Shown here piece after piece: positions 57,885 to 64,000 of a stretch of DNA of 64,000 nucleotides. Origin of the DNA: Bifidobacterium bombi DSM 19703 (GTDB lineage: Bacteria; Actinomycetota; Actinomycetes; Actinomycetales; Bifidobacteriaceae); the NCBI RefSeq assembly GCF_000737845.1, contig NZ_ATLK01000001.1, forward strand, positions 434,001 through 498,000, in the 5' to 3' direction. The notes under the pieces were generated by a model that saw only the letters and a program-made list of their open reading frames with translations, was not told where the DNA came from and did no database searches. Positions within the stretch are counted from its first letter, which is position 1. Each line of letters opens with the position of its first letter. The position numbers and the translations under genes were made by a program.

Positions 57885-58364
57885 GTGGCTAAAGAGCGTG
57901 GAACCAAACTTATTGCCCAGAACCGCAAGGCAAGACATGACTACACCATTTCAGATCGCTATGAGGCCGGATTGGCTCTTACAGGTACGGAGGTCAAGTC
58001 GTTGCGCGAAGGACGGGCTTCGCTTGCCGAGTCTTTTGTGTCAATAGACAGACGTGGTGAGATTTGGTTGGAAAACGCCAATATTCCTGAGTACCTCAAC
58101 GGGACCTGGACCAATCATGCTCCGAAACGCAAACGCAAGCTGCTGTTGCACGCGGCGCAGATTGCCAAGCTCAGTAGGCAAACAGAGGCCAAAGGTTATA
58201 CTGTGGTGCCTTTGAGTCTTTATTTTAAAGATGGTCTGGTGAAAGTGGAGATTGCCTTGGCCAAGGGGAAGAAAGAATATGACAAGCGGCAGGCGTTGCG
58301 TGAGGAACAGGATAAGCGTGATGCATTGCGCATCATGCGTTATAAGAACAGGCAAGTGATATAG
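57885..58364 (+). CDS. smpB: tmRNA-binding protein SmpB
   Basis: 159 residues. It brings tmRNA to stalled ribosomes. [40 protein letters not shown] is the core; [30 protein letters not shown] is the basic tail that enters the mRNA channel. GTG start with AGGAGG six bases ahead. The ssrA gene was not found in the window. Confidence 0.96.
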   Translation: MAKERGTKLIAQNRKARHDYTISDRYEAGLALTGTEVKSLREGRASLAESFVSIDRRGEIWLENANIPEYLNGTWTNHAPKRKRKLLLHAAQIAKLSRQTEAKGYTVVPLSLYFKDGLVKVEIALAKGKKEYDKRQALREEQDKRDALRIMRYKNRQVI

Positions 58365-58391
58365 TCCCTCCCTTCCCGTCCCATTCATGAT

Positions 58392-58428
58392 CGCCATGCG
58401 GTTTCATAGAACCGCATGGCGTTTTTTT
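58392..58428 (+). terminator. Rho-independent terminator of smpB
   Basis: Perfect 12-base stem (CGCCATGCGGTT and its complement) with loop of six, followed by seven T. Confidence 0.93.
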
Positions 58429-58528
58429 ATAACGGAAACACCTTTCGACACGCCGGTGTATAAATATACAGCATATCTTATATTATGTAGAACAAGTAAT
58501 TCATAAAACATGAGGAAGGGGGAACTCC

Positions 58529-59446
58529 ATGACATTCAAACATATGAGACGTGCATGTGCTTTGGTAAGTGCCTTAGTATTGAGCGCCTCACTTGGCGCT
58601 TGCGGGACGTCCGATATGACGGCGGACACGAAGATTCCTGGATATGACGTCAGCTATGTCCATAAGGATGATGCGATCGCAGCGATGGTTCCCAAGGACA
58701 TCTCGGAAGATGGTGTGCTGACGATCGGCAGTGAGACGACGTATGCGCCGGTCGAATTTGTGGCGCAGGATGGCAAGACCGCCGTGGGATTTGAGATTGA
58801 TTTGGGCAAGGCAATTGCCGCTCTCATGGGCCTTAAACCGAAGATTGTATACACGCCCTTCGATACCGCCATCCCAAGCACAGGGTATCGGTATGACATC
58901 AGCATTTCCGGTTTCACTCCGGAGGAAGACCGCAAGACCGTGGCGGAATGGGTCTATGACTATTCAAGCGGTCTGCAGTTCGTCGTCCGGCATGGCAATC
59001 CCAAAAATGTCGACACCAAGAATCTTTGCGGACATTCTGTGTCGGTACAGACAGGCACCTTGCAGGAATCGGATCTTCAGAACATGAGCAAGCAGTGCAA
59101 AACCAAAGGCAATCCGGGAATCATGGTTCAGTCAATGAGCCTTCAAACCGATGCCACCACGGCCGTCATCACCGGAAAATCCGACGCTTTTTTCGCTGAT
59201 GCCACGGTAGCCAACTATGCAGTCAAACAGACCGAAGGCAAGCTGGACGCGCTGGGTGAACCTATGGACCGAATGCCTCAGGCGATCGCCATCAGAAAAG
59301 GCGACATGCAAACGGCCAAAGCAGTGCAAGCCGCGATTAACAAGCTCATTGATGACGGCACCTATATGAAGATATTGAAATATTGGGGAGTCGAATCAGG
59401 GGCGATCAAGAAATCAATAGTCAATCCAAAGCTCACGCAGCGCTGA
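58529..59446 (+). CDS. Amino-acid ABC transporter substrate-binding lipoprotein
   Basis: 305 residues. Lipoprotein signal with lipobox LGAC (Cys27 or so). The family 3 solute-binding core: LTIGSETTYAPVEFVAQDGKTAVGFEIDLGKAIAALMGLKPKIV, ISISGFTPEEDRKTVAEWVYDY, VSVQTGTLQESDL and ATVANYAV. The ligand is probably a polar amino acid (Gln, Cys, His type). GGAAGGGGG lies just ahead of the ATG. It leads an operon with permease and ATPase. The region upstream is AT-rich (58440-58515) and carries the promoter. Confidence 0.93.
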   Translation: MTFKHMRRACALVSALVLSASLGACGTSDMTADTKIPGYDVSYVHKDDAIAAMVPKDISEDGVLTIGSETTYAPVEFVAQDGKTAVGFEIDLGKAIAALMGLKPKIVYTPFDTAIPSTGYRYDISISGFTPEEDRKTVAEWVYDYSSGLQFVVRHGNPKNVDTKNLCGHSVSVQTGTLQESDLQNMSKQCKTKGNPGIMVQSMSLQTDATTAVITGKSDAFFADATVANYAVKQTEGKLDALGEPMDRMPQAIAIRKGDMQTAKAVQAAINKLIDDGTYMKILKYWGVESGAIKKSIVNPKLTQR

Positions 59447-59498
59447 CTGCGCCAATCCAATGACTGAGAAACACTGAAAAACGATGAAGGGAACGAAA

Positions 59499-60482
59499 AT
59501 GGAAGGCAAACATACTACAACCGAAATTCCTGGCAAAATCAAGGCGTTACCGGTAAAACGGCCTGGTTCGCTCATAGCTGGTATTGTGGTGGCGCTGCTT
59601 GCGGTCTGGATAGCCCGTGGTCTCATAGGCAATGATAAATTGGATTGGCCGACGGTATGGCATTATCTGTTCAACGAGAATGTTCTTGATGGTATTTTCT
59701 GGACTCTGATTCTTACGGTCGGCTCAATGGTCATAGCCGTCATTCTTTCCGTGATTCTCGCAATCATGAGGAAATCAGTGAATCCTGTACTGCGGGGAGT
59801 AAGCTGGTTTTACATTTGGTTCTTCCGTGGCACACCGGTGTATACGCAGTTGATTTTCTGGGGATTGTTTGTAGTCTTGGTGCCTAAGCTTTCGCTTGGC
59901 ATACCTTTTACCTCACTGACGTTTTGGTCGATCAATACGCAGGACATATACAATTTCGTAGAATCGGGCTTCATGGCGGCATTGCTGGGATTGGCGCTTA
60001 ATGAAGCCGCCTATCTTGCCGAAATCGTGAGGACTGGTTTGGATGCCGTTGATTCAGGTCAGATAGAAGCGGCTCAGGCTCTCGGTATGAGCCGTGGGCA
60101 GATCATGCGTCGCATTATCCTTCCGCAAGCCATGAGGATCATTATCCCCCCCACCGGCAATGAGACAATAGGCATGCTGAAAACCACCTCGTTGGTCATG
60201 GCTGTTCCGTTCACCTTTGAACTGCAATGGGCCACGACTACCATCGCCAACCGTATCTATAAGCCGATTCCGTTGTTGTTGGTGGCGGGCATCTGGTACT
60301 TGGTCATCACCTCCTTCCTCATGGTGATCCAAGCTCAGCTGGAGAAGCATTTCGGTAAAGGCTTTACCAAGGAGGCGGCGAAGCAGAACGGTTCCGACGT
60401 CACTATGACAGACGCGAAGCCCAACGGAGCTTCGTCCGGAAACGACGAAACCGATTTGAAATTCATGGGCCTCAACGCCTGA
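59499..60482 (+). CDS. Amino-acid ABC transporter permease
   Basis: 327 residues. Six membrane segments with the polar amino-acid permease (HisM/GlnP) signature [15 protein letters not shown] and the EAA loop [45 protein letters not shown]. One permease forms a homodimer. About 45 residues at the C-terminus are hydrophilic. ATG 59499 has AAGGGAA six bases ahead; an ATG five codons earlier is less likely. Followed at once by the ATPase. Confidence 0.94.
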   Translation: MEGKHTTTEIPGKIKALPVKRPGSLIAGIVVALLAVWIARGLIGNDKLDWPTVWHYLFNENVLDGIFWTLILTVGSMVIAVILSVILAIMRKSVNPVLRGVSWFYIWFFRGTPVYTQLIFWGLFVVLVPKLSLGIPFTSLTFWSINTQDIYNFVESGFMAALLGLALNEAAYLAEIVRTGLDAVDSGQIEAAQALGMSRGQIMRRIILPQAMRIIIPPTGNETIGMLKTTSLVMAVPFTFELQWATTTIANRIYKPIPLLLVAGIWYLVITSFLMVIQAQLEKHFGKGFTKEAAKQNGSDVTMTDAKPNGASSGNDETDLKFMGLNA

Positions 60483-60526
60483 TGCCAAACGATTCGAGGA
60501 ACAATTCAGACATGGAAGGAAAAACG

Positions 60527-61333
60527 ATGACTACAACGGAGAATTTCAACGCTGATCATGCGTCAGTACCCACGGTCAAGGCAACCAACGTGCACAAGAT
60601 GTTCGGCGATCTGCATGTACTTAAAGGCGTGGATCTGATTGTCGAACCAGGAACGGTGAACGTCATACTCGGCCCATCTGGTTCAGGCAAATCTACCTTG
60701 TTGCGGCTCATCAACCAGCTTGAAACGCTCACAGCAGGGAGTATCGAGGTCAATGGTGAACTGATGGGGTACAAACACGTCAAGCACAATGGTGAAGACA
60801 TGCTCCAAACGCTTAACGAAAAGGAGGTTGCCAAGCAGCGTGAGCACATCGGCATGGTCTTCCAACGCTTCAACTTGTTTCCCCACAAAACCGCCATCGA
60901 AAACGTGATGGAAGCTCCGGTCCATGTTGCGAAAGTCCCCAAGAGCGTGGCCAAGGAACAAGCCATGGCACAGTTACAGCGTGTGGGGTTGGCGGATAGG
61001 GCGGACTATTACCCCATGCAGCTTTCGGGTGGTCAGCAGCAGCGCGTCGCAATCGCACGGGCACTTGCCATGAATCCTGAACTCATGCTGTTCGATGAAC
61101 CCACCAGTGCCCTCGATCCGGAACTCGTAGGTGAAGTGCTCAAGGTGATGCGCCAGCTTGCCGATGACGGCATGACCATGATTGTGGTGACGCACGAGAT
61201 TGGTTTTGCCAAAGAGGTAGCGGATCAGGTGGTGTTTATGGATGGAGGAGTCGTAGTCGAACAAGGCGGCCCTGAAATCATTGACAATCCGACAAGTCCG
61301 CGTTTCTCCGAGTTCCTCAGCCATGTGCTGTAG
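60527..61333 (+). CDS. Amino-acid ABC transporter ATP-binding protein
   Basis: 268 residues. GlnQ/HisP type: Walker [13 protein letters not shown]-loop [18 protein letters not shown], signature [19 protein letters not shown], Walker [16 protein letters not shown]-loop [17 protein letters not shown] 60527 is preceded by GGAAGGA; an upstream ATG (60482) overlaps the permease stop and is the alternative. Together with the two preceding genes it forms a complete importer. Confidence 0.95.
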   Translation: MTTTENFNADHASVPTVKATNVHKMFGDLHVLKGVDLIVEPGTVNVILGPSGSGKSTLLRLINQLETLTAGSIEVNGELMGYKHVKHNGEDMLQTLNEKEVAKQREHIGMVFQRFNLFPHKTAIENVMEAPVHVAKVPKSVAKEQAMAQLQRVGLADRADYYPMQLSGGQQQRVAIARALAMNPELMLFDEPTSALDPELVGEVLKVMRQLADDGMTMIVVTHEIGFAKEVADQVVFMDGGVVVEQGGPEIIDNPTSPRFSEFLSHVL

Positions 61334-61739
61334 AGTTACGCTTGCTTTCATAACCAGGATGACATGAGTGCAGGCGGAGCTTTCGCCTTCCAGCCGAGTC
61401 TGATTGTCGTGATGCGGTGTTTTTACGATGATCGGACGCGGCTCTTTTGGCATGTATCTTGTAAAAACATGGCGACTTTCCGGCGGTTTCAAACCTATGA
61501 GCGCTCACAACGAATTTGACTTAGAACCAGAAGAAGAGTACAGAGCTTCCTGCGTATGTTTTTCGGCCGCCATGTCTTTCTAGAAGTTTGTCAGGTCGGT
61601 ATCGCCTCCCTATCGGTTGGGTTTGAACCTGTCAAAGTGCCCTGTAACCTTGTCTCGCGGTTAGTTCTTCGATCCAGACAGAGAATGCGCATTCGGCTGA
61701 AGGCATGTTCCGTCATGAGATCGTTTACACTGGATGTTC
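61334..61739. other. Intergenic stretch upstream of glmS
   Basis: About 400 bases without a recognisable gene or RNA. A short hairpin (GGCGGAGC...GCCTTCC, near 61375-61392) may end the importer operon. The glmS -10 lies at its end. I saw no glmS ribozyme pattern. Confidence 0.45.
61726..61731 (+). promoter_or_regulatory. -10 element (TACACT) at the glmS start
   Basis: TACACT ends nine bases before ATG 61740, with no ribosome site. The transcript may start at the ATG. Confidence 0.4.
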
Positions 61740-63629
61740 ATGTGTGGAATCGTAGGATACGTAGGAAACGGCACGGCATGCGGTAAACCGCTGGAAGTGT
61801 GCATGGAAGGTCTGAAACGTCTCGAATACCGCGGGTATGATTCCGCTGGAGTTGCGGTGGTGGCTCCAGGACTCGGATCTGCACTCGTGCGCAAGAAGTC
61901 AGGAAGGCTGGCGAATCTGTCCGCCGAACTTGAGCGAGACCCATTGCCGGAGGCGACAGCTGCCATAGGCCATACCCGCTGGGCCACCAACGGAGAGCCG
62001 AGTGATGTGAACGCCCACCCTCATACCAGTGCCGACGGGCATATCGCCATCATCCACAACGGCATCATCGAAAACGCAGGCGTATTACGCGAGCAGCTCA
62101 AAGAAGAAGGCTATAGCTTTGACTCGGCTACCGACACGGAAGTGGCGGCCAAACTTCTGGGTAGGAACGCTGACGAGATCATCGCGGAAAACGGTGAGAC
62201 CGATCTGTTCGAGGCACTGCGTCGAACGGCACGAATGCTGACAGGAGCCTTCACGATCCTGGCAGTGGACTGCAGACAACCCGACATCGTCGTGGGTGTG
62301 CGACATGATTCGCCACTGGTCGTAGGCCTTGGAGTAGAGGAGAACTTCCTTGGCTCGGATGTCGCGGCTTTTGTAGCGTACACCAAGGAGGCCATGGAAT
62401 TAGGACAGGATGAAGCCGTGTGCATCAGCTCTCACGAGGTCATCGTCACCGATTTCGATGGCACACCAATCACCGACTCGCGACGCTTCAGCGTCGATTG
62501 GGATGCGGGCGCCGCTGAGAAAGGTGGCTGGGACTCCTTCATGGACAAGGAAATCCACGAAGACCCCGCAGCTGTGCGCAATACATTGCTTGGCCGTTTC
62601 AGCGCGCAAGGGGACATCGTTCTGGACGAAGTCCGCATTGAGCCGGAGGTGTTCCGTGCCGTGGACAAGATTATCGTTGTAGCTTGCGGGACAGCCAGCT
62701 ATGCGGGGATGGTTGCGAAATACGCCATCGAACATTGGGTGCGCATACCGGTCGAGGTGGAGCTCGCCCACGAGTTCCGCTATCGTGACCCGATTCTCAC
62801 GCCCCGTACCTTGGTAGTGGCCATTTCCCAGTCCGGAGAGACCATGGATACGCTTATGGCATTGCGCCATGCACGTGAGCAAGGTTCTCATGTACTGGCA
62901 ATCTGCAACACTCAGGGTTCGAGCATTCCAAGGGAGTCGGATGCCGTGCTCTATACTCATGCAGGTCCCGAAGTGGCTGTCGCCTCCACGAAGGCCTTCG
63001 TCTCCCAAATCGTCGCCGCTTATCTGCTTGGTCTGTATCTGGCGCAGGTCAAGTCCACCTTGTATGCCGATGAGATACACGAGGTGGTCGAGCAGCTTAA
63101 GGCCATGCCGGACAAGATCCAGTGGGTCCTTGACAATGTGTCCAGTACTGTAGAGGCCGCTGCGAAAAGGTTGGTGAACTCACGTTCGTTCCTCTTCCTG
63201 GGCAGACATGTCGGTTACCCGGTGGCGATGGAGGGCGCCTTGAAGCTCAAGGAGGTGGCTTATACATTTACCGAAGGCTTCGCCGCAGGTGAACTCAAGC
63301 ATGGTCCCATCGCCTTGGTCGAGGAGGGCGAGCCGGTCGTCGTCATCGTCCCTTCGGCGCGTGGACGTGACGTGCTTCATAACAAGGTCGTTTCCGGTAT
63401 CGAAGAAGTGAAGGCCAGAGGCGCCTTTACAGTCGCAGTGGCCGAGGAAGGCGATCCAGATGCCGAGCGGTATGCGGATGTCGTGTTCTGGCGTCCTCAG
63501 TGCCCGACGTTGCTCAGCCCTTTGGTGGATGTGGTCTCGTTGCAGCTACTTGCGCTCGATATGGCCAGACTTAAAGGGTACGACGTGGACAAGCCCCGCA
63601 ACCTGGCCAAGTCGGTCACGGTGGAGTGA
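61740..63629 (+). CDS. glmS: Glutamine-fructose-6-phosphate aminotransferase
   Basis: 629 residues. It makes glucosamine-6-phosphate from fructose-6-phosphate and glutamine for cell-wall sugars. The glutaminase domain starts MCGIVGYVG; Cys must follow the initiator Met, so ATG 61740 and not the ATG six bases earlier is the start. HTRWATNGEPSDVNAHPH is the glutamine site. Two SIS domains follow (GTASYAGMVAKY; SQSGETMDTLMALR; GRHVGYPVAMEGALKLKE; ELKHGPIALVEEG) and the tail DKPRNLAKSVTVE is the conserved end. The RluA-type gene begins five bases after. Confidence 0.97.
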   Translation: MCGIVGYVGNGTACGKPLEVCMEGLKRLEYRGYDSAGVAVVAPGLGSALVRKKSGRLANLSAELERDPLPEATAAIGHTRWATNGEPSDVNAHPHTSADGHIAIIHNGIIENAGVLREQLKEEGYSFDSATDTEVAAKLLGRNADEIIAENGETDLFEALRRTARMLTGAFTILAVDCRQPDIVVGVRHDSPLVVGLGVEENFLGSDVAAFVAYTKEAMELGQDEAVCISSHEVIVTDFDGTPITDSRRFSVDWDAGAAEKGGWDSFMDKEIHEDPAAVRNTLLGRFSAQGDIVLDEVRIEPEVFRAVDKIIVVACGTASYAGMVAKYAIEHWVRIPVEVELAHEFRYRDPILTPRTLVVAISQSGETMDTLMALRHAREQGSHVLAICNTQGSSIPRESDAVLYTHAGPEVAVASTKAFVSQIVAAYLLGLYLAQVKSTLYADEIHEVVEQLKAMPDKIQWVLDNVSSTVEAAAKRLVNSRSFLFLGRHVGYPVAMEGALKLKEVAYTFTEGFAAGELKHGPIALVEEGEPVVVIVPSARGRDVLHNKVVSGIEEVKARGAFTVAVAEEGDPDAERYADVVFWRPQCPTLLSPLVDVVSLQLLALDMARLKGYDVDKPRNLAKSVTVE

Positions 63630-63633
63630 TTCG

Positions 63634-64000
63634 GTGGCGTCGGTCAGGCACCGTTGGGTGACGGATGAGCCGAGGATTCCCTTCAATCTTGAAGTCCTAT
63701 ACGACGATGCATCAATCATCGTCGTAGACAAACCCCACTTTCTGGCGACCATGCCGCGCGGAATGTGGTATCGGCAGACGGCGCTCATGCGACTGCGCGC
63801 GATGTATGACGATGATTCCATCGTACCTGCCCACCGTCTGGACCGGATGACTGCGGGAGTTGTGCTGTTTGTCCGCGACCCCGCGTTGCGCGGGGCCTAT
63901 CAGACGATGTTTCAGGAGCACAAGGTGGAGAAGATCTATGAATGCCTTGCGCCCGCTAAACCGATCGCTCGACCGTGGAATGGTACGGTGGAGTTCATTG
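63634..64000 (+). CDS. RluA-type pseudouridine synthase, N-terminal part (runs off window)
   Basis: 122 codons seen. The catalytic motif AHRLDRMTAGV (Asp70) and the preceding VLYDDASIIVVDKPHFLATMPRG are the RluA-family core that converts uridine to pseudouridine in rRNA or tRNA. The target site cannot be told. GTG 63634 lies five bases after the glmS stop with no clear ribosome site, so translation may be coupled. Confidence 0.88.
   Translation, partial: MASVRHRWVTDEPRIPFNLEVLYDDASIIVVDKPHFLATMPRGMWYRQTALMRLRAMYDDDSIVPAHRLDRMTAGVVLFVRDPALRGAYQTMFQEHKVEKIYECLAPAKPIARPWNGTVEFI

Noticed and set aside
58365-58528. tmRNA gene (ssrA) next to smpB
   Set aside because: The gap is too short for ssrA and no tag peptide frame or tRNA-like ends were seen.
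61334-61739. glmS ribozyme
   Set aside because: No conserved core recognised; this class is typical of Firmicutes.

Overview
The window reads as chromosomal DNA of an actinobacterium, most probably family Bifidobacteriaceae. The protein sequences, the block prfB-ftsE-ftsX-CHAP-smpB, the block rpmE-prfA-prmC-tsaC-GT4, the prfB without a programmed frameshift, the long C-terminal tail on FtsE and the DUF3180 gene downstream of ftsH all fit. GC is moderate. I saw no insertion sequence, integrase, prophage, CRISPR array or rRNA. One tRNA (anticodon CAU) lies on the minus strand. The species cannot be fixed from the sequence alone.

Layout. 1-5.1 kb: a 5' part of a polyprenyl diphosphate synthase, an MgtC-like membrane protein with a family 2 glycosyltransferase (minus), then an AI-2E-type permease overlapping a processive membrane glycosyltransferase. 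5.2-10.4 kb: tilS-hpt-ftsH, a degenerate FolK-like protein and a DUF3180 protein, in a tightly packed operon. 10.6-15.6 kb: a DUF2087 protein, TesB thioesterase, EttA and a TIM-barrel protein. 15.7-24.6 kb: DEAD-box RNA helicase, a UvrA-like ATPase without the UvrB-binding region, and a SWIM-SNF2 helicase. 24.7-31.1 kb is the accessory and partly decayed part: an ATP-grasp-like protein, FMN reductase, tRNA, an orphan YkoE transporter subunit, a stub of an ABC ATPase joined to the C-terminal part of a permease, an intact ABC ATPase and a histidine kinase without its ATPase domain.

31.2-33.0 kb: a fused 3-methyladenine glycosylase-Nudix protein and a PHP phosphoesterase. 33.2-40.6 kb: rpmE, prfA, prmC, an unknown tail-anchored coiled-coil protein, tsaC, a WecA-type transferase and guaB. 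40.9-52.8 kb: yaaA, orn, a Pif1-like helicase, proS, an SSB paralogue, an M13 peptidase, an HdeD-like membrane protein, map and dapD, mostly single units separated by hairpin terminators. 53.2-58.4 kb: release factor 2, the FtsEX division complex with its probable CHAP hydrolase partner, and smpB. 58.5-61.3 kb: a complete amino-acid ABC importer. 61.7 kb to the end: glmS and the start of an RluA-type pseudouridine synthase.

Most genes are translation, RNA and DNA maintenance and envelope housekeeping. The less ordinary items are the FolK relic standing where a folate cluster is expected, the Tag-Nudix fusion, the UvrA2-type protein, the eroded ABC/sensor locus, the coiled-coil tail-anchored protein, and a 38-bp perfect palindrome.
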